DNA from: Nocardioides limicola
GTDB taxonomy: Bacteria > Actinomycetota > Actinomycetes > Propionibacteriales > Nocardioidaceae
Direction: 5' to 3'
Assembly: GCF_016827675.1 (NCBI RefSeq)
Contig: NZ_JAERJA010000001.1
Span: 124,001 to 188,000 of the forward strand
DNA length: 64,000 bases
Positions 37,160 to 45,724 of this stretch are shown here, piece after piece (the stretch's first letter is position 1; every line of letters starts with the position of its first letter). A program made the position numbers and the translations under genes. The notes below the pieces were generated by a model, which saw only the letters and a list, made by a program, of their open reading frames with translations, was not told the DNA's origin and searched no databases.

Positions 37160-38245
37160 GTGCGGATCCTGGTCGCGCCGGACAAGTACGCCGGCACCCT
37201 GACCGCGGTCGAGGCCGCCGAGGCGATCGCCACGGGTTGGTCACGCACCGCGCCGGACGACGAGATCGTCCAGGTGCCGATGTCGGACGGCGGACCCGGG
37301 TTCGTCGACGTGCTGCACGCGGCGCTGGGCGGCGACCTGCTCAGCGTCACGGTGACCGGCCCGCACGGCGCCCCGGTGCCGGCCACCGTGCTGATCCGTG
37401 GCTCGCAGGCCTGGGTGGAGAGTGCCCAGGCCTGCGGCCGACACCTGGTCGCCGACGTCGAGACCGCCAGCACCGTCGGCGTCGGCGAACTGATGCTCGC
37501 CGCCCGCGACGCCGGCGCCACCGAGATCCACGTCGGCCTCGGCGGCTCCGGCAGCAATGACGGTGGAGCCGGGCTGCTGGCCGCGCTCGGCGCCACCAGC
37601 AGCCCGGCCGCCGCCCTGACCGGCGGGGTTCGTGGGCTCGAGACGCTGGCCGGGATCGATCTGAGCGCGGCCCGGGAGTGGGCGGCCGGCGTACGACTGG
37701 TGGCCGCCTCCGACGTCGACAACCCGCTCACCGGTCTCTTCGGAGCCACCCGCACCTACGGCCCGCAGAAGGGCCTGGCCGAGGAGCGCCTGCCAGCCGT
37801 GGACGCCGTCCTGGAGGCGTTCGCGGTCCGCACCGACCGACGTACCTCACTGGAGCCGGGAGCCGGTGCCGCCGGCGGCCTCGGCTTCGCGCTGCTGCTG
37901 CTCGGGGCCGAGCGGCGCGCCGGGGTGGACCTGGTCGCCGATGCCGTCGGATTGGCCGATCGGGCCGGAGACGCCGACCTGGTGCTCACCGGCGAGGGTG
38001 CCTTCGACTTCTCCAGCCGGTCGGGCAAGGTGCCCTACGGCGTCGCCAAGGTCGCCGCCGACCGGCTGCGGCCGTGTGTGGCGCTGGCCGGGCGGGTGCT
38101 GGTCGGCTCGCGGGAGATGCGTGCGTTGGGCATCGAGTCCGCCTACGCGATGGTCGACCTGGTGGGGGAGGAGCGGTCGATGAGCGATCCGCACGGCGCG
38201 CTGGCCGACCTGGCCGCCCGGGTGGCCCGCACCTGGTCGCACTGA
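37160..38245 (+). CDS. glycerate kinase
   Basis: Phosphorylates glycerate, feeding lower glycolysis. 361 residues; GckA/GarK family marks VAPDKYAGTLTAVEAAEAI, VPMSDGGPGFVDVL, GLGGSGSNDGGAGLLAALGA and LVLTGEGAFDFSSRSGKVP. GTG at 37160. Lies before the A-type Fe-S carrier gene, the same neighbour order as Rv2205c-Rv2204c in M. tuberculosis. No glyoxylate-pathway gene is nearby. Confidence 0.92.
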   Translation: MRILVAPDKYAGTLTAVEAAEAIATGWSRTAPDDEIVQVPMSDGGPGFVDVLHAALGGDLLSVTVTGPHGAPVPATVLIRGSQAWVESAQACGRHLVADVETASTVGVGELMLAARDAGATEIHVGLGGSGSNDGGAGLLAALGATSSPAAALTGGVRGLETLAGIDLSAAREWAAGVRLVAASDVDNPLTGLFGATRTYGPQKGLAEERLPAVDAVLEAFAVRTDRRTSLEPGAGAAGGLGFALLLLGAERRAGVDLVADAVGLADRAGDADLVLTGEGAFDFSSRSGKVPYGVAKVAADRLRPCVALAGRVLVGSREMRALGIESAYAMVDLVGEERSMSDPHGALADLAARVARTWSH

Positions 38246-38336
38246 GACGGCCGCGGGTCTCCAGCGACTCTTGGGAATAACCCGCGGTGTGCGACCATTG
38301 GGACTGTTGAACGATGACTCGAGCAATGGAGAGAGC

Positions 38337-38753
38337 ATGAGCGACCAGTGCTGCGGCGGTGGGCACTCCCACGACGCCCCTGCGGGAACCACGACCGTGG
38401 CCGCCCCGGTGTCCTTCGAGACCCGTGCGGACCAGATCAACCTGAGCCCGGTGGCGGGCGCCAAGGTGAAGAGCCTGCTGGACCAGGAGGGACGTGACGA
38501 CCTCGCGCTCCGGATCTCGGTGCAGCCCGGCGGCTGCTCCGGCCTGCGCTACCAGCTCTTCTTCGACGAGCGCACCCTCGACGGCGACGTGACGACCGAC
38601 TTCGATGGGGTCACCGTGGTCGTCGACCGGATGAGCGTGCCCTACCTCAACGGTGCGGTCATCGACTTCGTCGACACCATCGAGAAGCAGGGGTTCACCA
38701 TCGACAACCCCAACGCCACCGGCTCCTGCGCCTGTGGTGACAGCTTCCACTGA
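38337..38753 (+). CDS. A-type iron-sulfur carrier (IscA/ErpA/HesB family) with Cys/His-rich start
   Basis: Carries and inserts Fe-S clusters. 138 residues: HesB-like core from INLSPVAGAKVKSLL to the end, with the three conserved cysteines in GGCSGLRYQL and the C-terminal GSCACGDSF. Upstream of the core are about 30 extra residues opening MSDQCCGGGHSHDAP, with two cysteines and two histidines. ATG 38337 with GGAGAG before it. Cluster-requiring enzymes nadA and the Rieske protein are in the same window. Confidence 0.93.
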   Translation: MSDQCCGGGHSHDAPAGTTTVAAPVSFETRADQINLSPVAGAKVKSLLDQEGRDDLALRISVQPGGCSGLRYQLFFDERTLDGDVTTDFDGVTVVVDRMSVPYLNGAVIDFVDTIEKQGFTIDNPNATGSCACGDSFH

Positions 38754-38794
38754 GCAGGCGGCTCACCAGCCAGACATCACAGGGCCAGACATCA

Positions 38795-38828
38795 CACAGC
38801 CCCCACCGATGAATCGGTGGGGGCTGTG
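38795..38828. terminator. strong hairpin behind the Fe-S carrier gene
   Basis: 15-bp perfect stem (38795-38809 with 38814-38828) closed by a TGAA tetraloop; centre of the convergent gap before the 80-residue protein gene. No T-tract, as usual in this genome. A direct repeat CCAGACATCACA occurs twice just upstream (about 38770 and 38785). Confidence 0.75.
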
Positions 38829-38859
38829 CTGTTCCACGGACGAGGAAGGGGGAGGGAGA

Positions 38860-39102
38860 TCAGTCCAGGTGGAACTTCAGGGCGGACGCCAGCCGGGCGG
38901 TCGCCTCGTCGATGGTGATGCTGCGCTTCGACACCTCGCGGGGGAAGTCCTCGAAGTGGATCGAGGGAGCCGGGCGCACCGCAGCCCGCTCCGCCTTCAC
39001 CAGGTTCATGTTCGAGGCCACCGCAACACAGTCCTGGTGCATCTCGCGCAGCGCGGCGCGGTCGTCGTCGGACAGTGGCGACGAAGGAAACATCTGGGTC
39101 AT
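38860..39102 (-). CDS. 80-residue conserved-looking protein of unknown function
   Basis: Not recognised. Starts MTQMFPSSPLSDDDRAALRE, with a predicted helix, a central Pro-containing segment (PAPSIHFEDFPREVSKR) and a C-terminal helix (TIDEATARLASALKFHL). No membrane segment, signal or cysteine motif. ATG 39102 lies 7 nt behind a TAGCGT -10 box, and the gene is divergent from the PfkB kinase with only 85 bp between starts. Codon use looks like a real gene. Confidence 0.7.
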   Translation of the reverse strand: MTQMFPSSPLSDDDRAALREMHQDCVAVASNMNLVKAERAAVRPAPSIHFEDFPREVSKRSITIDEATARLASALKFHLD

Positions 39103-39109
39103 GTCGCCC

Positions 39110-39180
39110 ACGCTAGGGATTACCGTGGGGTAGCCCAAGTTGTACCGCACAGTAGTCTTCCCGCGCCGTCACAGTAGGGT
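39110..39180. promoter_or_regulatory. divergent leaderless promoters, 80-aa gene and kinase
   Basis: Minus strand TAGCGT (39110-39115), 7 nt before ATG 39102; plus strand TAGGGT (39175-39180), 7 nt before ATG 39188. Both match TANNNT with identical spacing. Confidence 0.65.
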
Positions 39181-39187
39181 GCTCCGC

Positions 39188-40174
39188 ATGTCGCTGCTGA
39201 TCACTGGATCCATCGCCACTGACCACCTGATGTCGTTCCCCGGCAAGTTCGCCGACTCGCTGGTCGTGGACCAGTTGGACAAGCTTTCGGTCTCCTTCCT
39301 GGTCGAAGACCTCGAGGTGCGCCGGGGTGGAGTCGCCGCCAACATCTGCTTCGGACTGGGCAACCTCGGCCTGAGCCCGGTGCTGATCGGCGCCGTGGGC
39401 GAGGACTTCGTCGAGTACCGCTCCTGGCTGGAGCGTCACGGCGTCGACTGTGAGTCGGTGCACGTCTCCGAGACCCGGCACACCGCCCGGTTCGTCTGCA
39501 CCAGCGACTCGGCGATGGCCCAGATCGCCTCCTTCTATGCGGGCGCGATGAGCGAGGCCCGGGAGATCGAGCTCAAGCCGATCGTGGACCGGGTCGGGGC
39601 ACCCACCTACGTGCTGATCGGCGCGAACGACCCCGACGGCATGCTCCGGCACACCGAGGAGTGCCGCCAGCGCGGCTACCCGTTCGTGGCCGACCCCTCG
39701 CAGCAGCTCGCGTTCGGCGACGGAGCCCTGATCCGCAAGCTGATCGACGGCGCGGACATCCTCTTCTCCAACGAGTACGAGGCCGCCCTGATCACCTCCA
39801 AGACCGGCTGGACCGAGGACGAGGTGCGTTCCCGGGTCGGCACCTGGGTGGTCACCCTGGGAGCCAAGGGCGTCCGCGTCGACTCCGAGAACGGCGAACA
39901 GATCGAGGTGTCGGCGCTCTCCGACGTCACCGCGGTGGAGCCGACCGGTGTCGGCGACGCGTTCCGCGGTGGCTTCCTGGCGGCGGTCTCGTGGGGTCTG
40001 GACCACACCCGGGCCTGCCAGCTGGGTTGCCTGATCGCTGCCTACGTGGTCGAGTGCGTGGGCACCCAGGAGTACTCACTGTCCCGTTCGTCGATGCTGG
40101 CTCGCCTGGAGCAGGCCTACGGTGCGGAGGCGGTCGCCGAGATCGGCCCGCTGCTGGCCCACCTCCCTGAGTGA
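39188..40174 (+). CDS. PfkB-family kinase, adenosine-kinase-like
   Basis: 328 residues. Ribokinase fold: ITGSIATDHLMSFPGKF at the start, RRGGVAANICFGLGNLGL as the first PfkB signature, and VEPTGVGDAFRGGFLA with the catalytic Asp. The closest remembered match is the mycobacterial adenosine kinase AdoK (Rv2202c), which also sits by ctaC, so adenosine is the likely substrate; other sugars cannot be excluded. ATG 39188 is leaderless behind TAGGGT. Confidence 0.9.
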   Translation: MSLLITGSIATDHLMSFPGKFADSLVVDQLDKLSVSFLVEDLEVRRGGVAANICFGLGNLGLSPVLIGAVGEDFVEYRSWLERHGVDCESVHVSETRHTARFVCTSDSAMAQIASFYAGAMSEAREIELKPIVDRVGAPTYVLIGANDPDGMLRHTEECRQRGYPFVADPSQQLAFGDGALIRKLIDGADILFSNEYEAALITSKTGWTEDEVRSRVGTWVVTLGAKGVRVDSENGEQIEVSALSDVTAVEPTGVGDAFRGGFLAAVSWGLDHTRACQLGCLIAAYVVECVGTQEYSLSRSSMLARLEQAYGAEAVAEIGPLLAHLPE

Positions 40175-40181
40175 GCCCGGC

Positions 40182-40421
40182 TCAGACCAGACGGCGTACG
40201 ACGTAGCGGGCGACCCCCGCCGCGGTCGCGTCCTCACCGACGTACTCCTGAGCGCGCATCCGGCACCAGGCCGGCACGTCGATCCGTGCCGCCGGGTCGG
40301 CGGTGACCACCGCGATCAGGTGCCCCACCTCGACGTCGCTGATCCGGCGGCCCAGTTCGATCACCGGCAGCGGGCAGCGCAGGTCGGTGCAGTCCAACTC
40401 CAGGGCGATGTCGTCGGCCAT
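40182..40421 (-). CDS. TusA-like sulfur carrier
   Basis: 79 residues with the sulfurtransferase motif LRCPLPVIELGRRI, whose Cys carries a persulfide, and a beta-strand ending in AVVTADPAARIDVPAWCRM. Overlaps the cysteine desulfurase stop by ATGA and so very probably accepts sulfur from it. Downstream target (tRNA thiolation, cofactors) unknown. Confidence 0.9.
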   Translation of the reverse strand: MADDIALELDCTDLRCPLPVIELGRRISDVEVGHLIAVVTADPAARIDVPAWCRMRAQEYVGEDATAAGVARYVVRRLV

Positions 40422-41566
40422 CACGCCTCCCCGATCCCGAGCCGGCCGCGGATCCCGGCGACCACACCCGGCAGTGCGGTGAGGAAGCCCTCCACCTGCG
40501 CCTGGCTGGTGTCCCGGGCCAGCGACAGGCGGATGTTGCCGTGGGTCAGCACCCCCATCGCGGCCAGCACGTGCGAGGGCTCCAGCGTGGACGCGGTGCA
40601 CGCCGACCCACTGGCCACGCCGTACCCGGCGGCGTCGAGTTCGTGCACCAGCGCCTCGCCGTCGACATAGAGGCAGGAGAAGGTGACCAGGTGCGGGAGC
40701 CGGTCGTCCTGATCGCCGACCACCTCGACGTCCGGGACGGTCTCGACGACCCGACGCCGGACCCACTCGATCAACGACCGCTGTCGGACTCCGACCTCCT
40801 CCCGCTCCGCGACCACCGCCTGCAGCGCCGCCGCGGCGGCGAGGGCGCCGGGGACGTTCTCGAAGCCGACCCCCCGCTCGTCGATCCGGTCATCGGCGGG
40901 GAACGGGTTGCGCCACCGGGTGCCGCGGCGCACGAGCAGGACGCCGACTCCGGCTGGTCCACCCCACTTGTGCGCGGACAGAGCCGCGGCCGCCCAGCCC
41001 TGGGGGAGTGGCTCCCGGCCCGCAGAGGCGCACGCATCCATGAAGAGCGGCGCGTCGGTGAGTGCGGCCGCCTCGGCCACCGGCTGCCGGGTGCCCACCT
41101 CGTGGTTGGCCGACTGGACGGCGATCACCGCCGGCGGCGAGGTCAGCAACTCCGGAGCCGCCGCCAGGTCGAGGCGGCCCAGCCGGTCGACGGGCAGCGA
41201 GGCGACCGACACCTGCGGCCAGGTCCGGGACGCCCACGCAGCGGCGTGCAGCACCGAGGAGTGCTCCACCGCGCCGTGCGCGATCGCGGTGCCGTGCCGC
41301 AGTCGTGGGCCGAGCAGGCCGAGCAGCCCCCGATGCACCGCATCGGTGCCCGAGCCGGTGAAGGTGACCTCGTCGGGACGCACATCGAGGGCGCCGGCGA
41401 CCGCTTCCCGGGCGTTGTCGAGCAGCAGCCGGGCGCGCCGTCCGTCGTGGTGCAGACGACGCGGATCGGCGTACCCGGCATCCAGCGCGGCCAGCAGTGT
41501 CTCCCGGGCCTGGGGATGCAACGGTTCGGCGGATGCCGAGTCCAGTGGCACGGAGGCATTTGTCAC
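40421..41566 (-). CDS. cysteine desulfurase / class V aminotransferase
   Basis: 381 residues, PLP-dependent. PLP lysine in LSAHKWGGPAGVGVL (HKWGGP type), catalytic loop SGSACTAS with the persulfide cysteine, and VQSANHEVGTRQPV. A NifS/IscS-like enzyme that takes sulfur from cysteine for the adjacent TusA. GTG 41566 is 7 nt behind a TAGTTT -10 box. Divergent from ctaC. Confidence 0.93.
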   Translation of the reverse strand: MTNASVPLDSASAEPLHPQARETLLAALDAGYADPRRLHHDGRRARLLLDNAREAVAGALDVRPDEVTFTGSGTDAVHRGLLGLLGPRLRHGTAIAHGAVEHSSVLHAAAWASRTWPQVSVASLPVDRLGRLDLAAAPELLTSPPAVIAVQSANHEVGTRQPVAEAAALTDAPLFMDACASAGREPLPQGWAAAALSAHKWGGPAGVGVLLVRRGTRWRNPFPADDRIDERGVGFENVPGALAAAAALQAVVAEREEVGVRQRSLIEWVRRRVVETVPDVEVVGDQDDRLPHLVTFSCLYVDGEALVHELDAAGYGVASGSACTASTLEPSHVLAAMGVLTHGNIRLSLARDTSQAQVEGFLTALPGVVAGIRGRLGIGEA

Positions 41567-41573
41567 ATGGTCG

Positions 41574-41623
41574 AAACTACCGCGTGACCCTCCGCCACGT
41601 GCGGGCCCGATGTCCAGTAATGT
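41574..41623. promoter_or_regulatory. divergent leaderless promoters, desulfurase and ctaC
   Basis: Minus TAGTTT (41574-41579), 7 nt before GTG 41566; plus TAATGT (41618-41623), 6 nt before GTG 41630. Only 38 bp separate the two -10 boxes. Confidence 0.6.
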
Positions 41624-41629
41624 TCAGCC

Positions 41630-42541
41630 GTGACCGTGCTCCACCAAGAGAGAGGCTCGTTCGTGGGTCAGCACCTCCCCGTGGCTAGGCCACGCCTGCG
41701 TGTTCGGGTAGTCCGCCGCCTCGTGCTCGGTGCCCTGCTGGGCTCCGCCGTGCTTGTCCTCGGGGCGTGCTCCGTCGACGACGTCGTCAACTTCGGCTGG
41801 GCGATGCCCGACCCGGCGACCGAGCAGGGGCCGCACATCTACGAACTGTGGCGCTGGTCCTGGTGGGCCGCGATGGCCACCGGCGCCGTTGTCTGGGCCC
41901 TGATCTTCTGGGTCATCTGGCGCTACCGCCGCCGCAGCGACGAGGACGTCCCGGTGCAGACGCGCTACAACCTGCCGCTGGAGATCTTCTACACGATCGC
42001 CCCGATCATGATGGTGATCGTCTTCTTCTACTGGACCGTGACGGTGCAGAACGTGGTGCTCGCCGAGGTCGATGACCCCGACGTGACGGTGGAGGTCGTC
42101 GGCCAGCAGTGGTCGTGGACCTTCAACTACATGGACGAGGACGCGGTCGACGCCCCGGTCGTCTACGCGGCCGGCACCGCCTCGCAGATCCCCACCCTGT
42201 GGCTGCCCAAGGACGAGACCGTCCACTTCAACCTGCACAGCCCCGACGTGATCCACAGCTTCTGGGTCGTCGGCTTCCTGATGAAGATGGATGTGGTCCC
42301 CGGCCGGGTGAACTCCTTCCAGGTCACCCCCAATGTCGAGGGCACCTTCAAGGGCAAGTGCGCCGAACTCTGTGGCACCTACCACTCCCGGATGCTGTTC
42401 GACGTCAACGTCGTCAGCCGGGCCGAGTACGACGCCTACCTGCAGAGCCTCTACGACTTGGGCAACTTCTCCGACACGCCGCTGCTCGGCGGCTCGGACG
42501 CCCGCACCCAGGCCGGCCTCAACACGAACGGAGACCACTGA
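41630..42541 (+). CDS. ctaC: cytochrome c oxidase subunit II
   Basis: Electron entry subunit of the aa3 oxidase with the CuA centre. 303 residues. N-terminal lipoprotein signal ending LVLGAC, two membrane helices ([20 protein letters not shown] and [19 protein letters not shown]), then the cupredoxin domain: [21 protein letters not shown] and CuA ligands [12 protein letters not shown]. The start is GTG 41630 behind a -10 box. Overlaps ctaD by one base. Confidence 0.95.
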   Translation: MTVLHQERGSFVGQHLPVARPRLRVRVVRRLVLGALLGSAVLVLGACSVDDVVNFGWAMPDPATEQGPHIYELWRWSWWAAMATGAVVWALIFWVIWRYRRRSDEDVPVQTRYNLPLEIFYTIAPIMMVIVFFYWTVTVQNVVLAEVDDPDVTVEVVGQQWSWTFNYMDEDAVDAPVVYAAGTASQIPTLWLPKDETVHFNLHSPDVIHSFWVVGFLMKMDVVPGRVNSFQVTPNVEGTFKGKCAELCGTYHSRMLFDVNVVSRAEYDAYLQSLYDLGNFSDTPLLGGSDARTQAGLNTNGDH

Positions 42542-44295
42542 TGACTGCGGTGATCGCCCCGGGCGATGAGCTTCACGCCGGGCCCGAGAAGCCCAGCCTC
42601 GGCACCCAGGTGGTGCGGCTGCTGACCACCACCGATCACAAGCTGATCGGCAAGATGTACCTGGTCACCTCCTTCGTGTGGTTCCTGGTCGGCGGCGTGA
42701 TGGCGATGCTGATCCGCTCCGAGCTCGCGTTCCCGGGTCAGCAGGTCGTGCACGACGAGCTGTACAACCAGCTCTTCACCATGCACGGCACGATCATGCT
42801 GCTGCTCTTCGCGACGCCACTGTTCTTCGGGTTCGCGAACGTGCTGATGCCGCTGCAGATCGGCTCGCCGGACGTGGCGTTCCCGCGCCTGAACATGTTC
42901 AGCTACTGGCTGTTCCTGTTCGGTGGCCTGATCGCCGCCGGCGGCTTCCTCACCCCGCAGGGCGCGGCCTCCTTCGGCTGGTTCGCCTACACCCCGCTCT
43001 CGGACGCGGTGCGTTCGCCGGGCATCGGTGGTGACCTGTGGATCATGGGTCTGTGGATGGCCGGTATCGGCACCATCCTGGGTGCCGTCAACTTCATCAC
43101 CACCATCATCTGCATGCGGGCGCCGGGCATGACCATGTTCCGGATGCCGATCTTCGTGTGGAACGCGCTGATCACCTCGCTGCTGGTGCTGATCGCGTTC
43201 CCGATCCTCGGTGGCGCGCTGCTGAGCCTGGAGGCGGATCGACTCCTCGGAGCGCACGTCTTCGACGCGGCGCACGGCGGCCCGATCCTCTGGCAACACC
43301 TGTTCTGGTTCTTCGGGCACCCAGAGGTCTACATCATCGCGTTGCCATTCTTCGGCATCGTCACCGAGATCCTGCCGGTGTTCAGCCGCAAGCCGATCTT
43401 CGGGTACGTCGGCCTGGTCGGCGCCACCATGGGCATCGCGCTGCTCTCGATCGCCGTGTGGGCGCACCACATGTTCGTCACCGGCGCGGTGAACCTGCCG
43501 TTCTTCTCCGGAATGACATTCCTGATCGCGGTGCCCACCGGAGTGAAGTTCTTCAACTGGATCGGCACCATGTGGGGCGGGTCGGTCTCGTTCGACACGC
43601 CCATGCTGTGGACGATCGGCTTCCTGACCACCTTCCTCTTCGGTGGTCTGACCGGCATCATCCTGGCCAGCCCGCCGCTGGACTTCCACGTCTCCGACTC
43701 CTACTTCGTGGTGGCGCACTTCCACTACGTGGTCTTCGGCACCGTGGTGTTCGCGATGTTCGCCGGCTTCTACTTCTGGTGGCCGAAGATGACCGGCCGG
43801 ATGCTCGACGAGCGCCTGGGCAAGCTGCACTTCTGGCTGCTCTTCGTCGGCTTCCACACCACCTTCCTGGTGCAGCACTGGCTCGGTGTCATCGGCATGC
43901 CGCGCCGGTACGCCGACTACCTGCCCGACGACGGGTTCACCTTGCTGAACCAGATCTCCACGATCGGCGCGTTCGTGCTCGGTGCCTCCACCCTGCCGTT
44001 CCTCTACAACGTCTACGTGTCGAGGAAGAACCCGCTGGTCGGCGTGGATGACCCGTGGGGTTGGGGCCGCTCCCTGGAGTGGGCCACCAGCTGCCCGCCG
44101 CCGCGGCACAACTTCCACTCCATCCCGCGGATCCGCTCCGAGTCGCCGGCGTTCGACCTGCACCACCCCGAGATCGCCGCGCTCGATCTCGAGGAGAACG
44201 ACGCCGCGCGTGAGGGACGTCTCGCCGACGCGCCCTCGATGGAGGGCCGCGAGGAGCTCCTGAACGAACGCACCGACGAGACCGAGGAGAAGTGA
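42541..44295 (+). CDS. ctaD: cytochrome c oxidase subunit I
   Basis: Catalytic subunit binding haem a, haem a3 and CuB; reduces O2 and pumps protons. 584 residues, twelve membrane helices. Haem/CuB ligands: MHGTIMLLL (His), [14 protein letters not shown] (His-Tyr crosslink region), HHMF and [10 protein letters not shown]. The C-terminal cytosolic tail is acidic ([12 protein letters not shown]). Starts with ATG in the ctaC stop and shares TGATG with ctaF. Confidence 0.97.
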   Translation: MTAVIAPGDELHAGPEKPSLGTQVVRLLTTTDHKLIGKMYLVTSFVWFLVGGVMAMLIRSELAFPGQQVVHDELYNQLFTMHGTIMLLLFATPLFFGFANVLMPLQIGSPDVAFPRLNMFSYWLFLFGGLIAAGGFLTPQGAASFGWFAYTPLSDAVRSPGIGGDLWIMGLWMAGIGTILGAVNFITTIICMRAPGMTMFRMPIFVWNALITSLLVLIAFPILGGALLSLEADRLLGAHVFDAAHGGPILWQHLFWFFGHPEVYIIALPFFGIVTEILPVFSRKPIFGYVGLVGATMGIALLSIAVWAHHMFVTGAVNLPFFSGMTFLIAVPTGVKFFNWIGTMWGGSVSFDTPMLWTIGFLTTFLFGGLTGIILASPPLDFHVSDSYFVVAHFHYVVFGTVVFAMFAGFYFWWPKMTGRMLDERLGKLHFWLLFVGFHTTFLVQHWLGVIGMPRRYADYLPDDGFTLLNQISTIGAFVLGASTLPFLYNVYVSRKNPLVGVDDPWGWGRSLEWATSCPPPRHNFHSIPRIRSESPAFDLHHPEIAALDLEENDAAREGRLADAPSMEGREELLNERTDETEEK

Positions 44296-44693
44296 TGAAG
44301 GCTGAAGCCTGGATCTTCGTGATCACCGGGGTCTTCTTCGCCCTGGTCACCCCCGCCTACTGGTTCATCACCGGTGACCCGACCGGCACCTCGGCGCTGG
44401 TCATGTCCACGCTGCTCGCCGTCATGGTGGCCCTCTACCTGGGCTTCCACGCCTCCCAGATGGAGCCGCGGCCCGAGGACCGGCTTGACGGCGAGATCGC
44501 CGACGGAGCCGGCGAGCTGGGCTTCTTCCCGCCTTACTCCTGGTGGCCGCTGTGGTGCGCGCTGACGATGGCTGTCTGCACGCTCGCCGTCGCCATGGGC
44601 ATGTGGTGGCTGCTGCTGATCGGCGGCGTCCTCGGCCTGCTGGCGCTGTGCGGCTGGATCTTCGAGTACTACCGCGGAGAATTCGCGCACTAG
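44295..44693 (+). CDS. ctaF: cytochrome c oxidase subunit IV (actinobacterial)
   Basis: 132-residue membrane protein with four hydrophobic segments (AWIFVITGVFFALVTPAYWF; ALVMSTLLAVMVALYLGF; WPLWCALTMAVCTLAVAMG; LLLIGGVLGLLALCGWIF) and a short loop with PRPEDRLDGEIADGAGELGF. The actinobacterial aa3 subunit IV; ATG 44295 is coupled to ctaD (GTG 44292 also possible). End of the ctaCDF operon. Confidence 0.93.
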   Translation: MKAEAWIFVITGVFFALVTPAYWFITGDPTGTSALVMSTLLAVMVALYLGFHASQMEPRPEDRLDGEIADGAGELGFFPPYSWWPLWCALTMAVCTLAVAMGMWWLLLIGGVLGLLALCGWIFEYYRGEFAH

Positions 44694-44754
44694 GTTGGAT
44701 GGCGCGAGCGCGTCGCCTGCGGCGCCGCGCTGCCGCGCTTGCAGCTCTGGTATT

Positions 44755-44792
44755 CGAGAGCCTGGTGTCCTACTGTGGGCACCGGGCTCTCG
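44755..44792 (+). terminator. hairpin ending the ctaCDF operon
   Basis: Stem CGAGAGCC-T-GGTG (44755-44767) with CACC-G-GGCTCTCG (44780-44792), one T-G pair, 12-nt loop. About 60 bp after the ctaF stop. Confidence 0.6.
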
Positions 44793-44815
44793 GCCATTTC
44801 GGGTTCGTGCGGCGC

Positions 44816-44848
44816 CCTTCGTGAACTCAGTGTCACGACTTCGTGAAC
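44816..44848 (-). promoter_or_regulatory. PHO-box-like direct repeat before the phn operon
   Basis: Read on the minus strand: GTTCACGAAGT (44838-44848), an 11-nt degenerate unit CGTGACACTGA, then GTTCACGAAGG (44816-44826). Actinobacterial PhoP binds 11-nt direct repeats beginning GTTCAC, so this fits a PHO box, 50 nt upstream of the HAD gene start. Confidence 0.6.
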
Positions 44849-44897
44849 CTTGCCGGCAACGCTGGCGCTCACGCAATTCTTTTGCAAGCATGGGCTC

Positions 44898-45692
44898 GTG
44901 CACGTATCCGAGTTGCATGGGGGGACGTCCAGGCCACTGGTGGTCTGGGACTTCGATGGCACCGTCGCCGTGGGGCACGCGCCCGTGCGCGTCTATGCCC
45001 GCGAGGTCGAGCAGCGCGCCGACGACGCGGCCGGCCTGAGCCTCCGGGTCGCAGACTTCCTTGCGGACCCGCACTGCTGCCCCGAGCTCGCCTCCGCCCA
45101 GGACGGCTACCAGGCGGTCGCCCTGCTGGCTCGGGACCGGGGGATCAGTCAGCGGGTGCTGGACGCGGCGTACGTGGCCAGTAGAGCCCTGCTGGGCCGT
45201 GAGCCCGGCGACCTGACGGCCCCACCCGGACTGGTCGGCCTGCTCAACGAGCTCGACGTGACCCGGGTGCTGGTCACCAACTCGCCCGACACCGGGCTCG
45301 CAGCGATGCTCGACCACCTCGGGCTCACCGGTTCCTTCGACCGCATCGTCACCTCGGCCAACAAGCCGCCGAGCTTCGGGCAACTCCTGGCCGACCTGCT
45401 CGACGAGCACGGCCTGGGCGGCAGGCCCGGTCACCTGTTGAGCGTCGGCGACATCTGGGCCAACGACCTGGAGCCGGCCCTGGCGCTGGGCTGCACCACG
45501 GCGTACGTCGACCCGATGGGGCGAGGCGCGGGCCCGGCGCACCTGCGCGCGGCCACCCTGCCTCAGCTCTACCCGGGGATCGTCGGCTGGGCCGATGATC
45601 CCGCACGCTTCGTCGAGGAGCATCCGCTGCGCCTCGATGCCCCGGTGCCGACCGGCACCGGGAGTCCCACCCGTCCTGGATCCGGCGACTGA
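44898..45692 (+). CDS. HAD superfamily hydrolase, first gene of a phosphonate-type uptake operon
   Basis: 264 residues. HAD motif I VVWDFDGTVAVG (nucleophile DxD), motif II VTNSPD, motif III lysine in SANKPPSF and motif IV LSVGDIWANDLEPA. A helical cap lies between motif I and II (about 25-110). Probably a phosphatase for a small phospho-compound. GTG 44898 was chosen because upstream codons of the longer frame overlap the PHO-box region and look non-coding. Followed after 32 nt by phnD. Confidence 0.85.
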   Translation: MHVSELHGGTSRPLVVWDFDGTVAVGHAPVRVYAREVEQRADDAAGLSLRVADFLADPHCCPELASAQDGYQAVALLARDRGISQRVLDAAYVASRALLGREPGDLTAPPGLVGLLNELDVTRVLVTNSPDTGLAAMLDHLGLTGSFDRIVTSANKPPSFGQLLADLLDEHGLGGRPGHLLSVGDIWANDLEPALALGCTTAYVDPMGRGAGPAHLRAATLPQLYPGIVGWADDPARFVEEHPLRLDAPVPTGTGSPTRPGSGD

Positions 45693-45724
45693 GCGGGCCA
45701 GGCACCACCACAGAGGAGAAGAGA

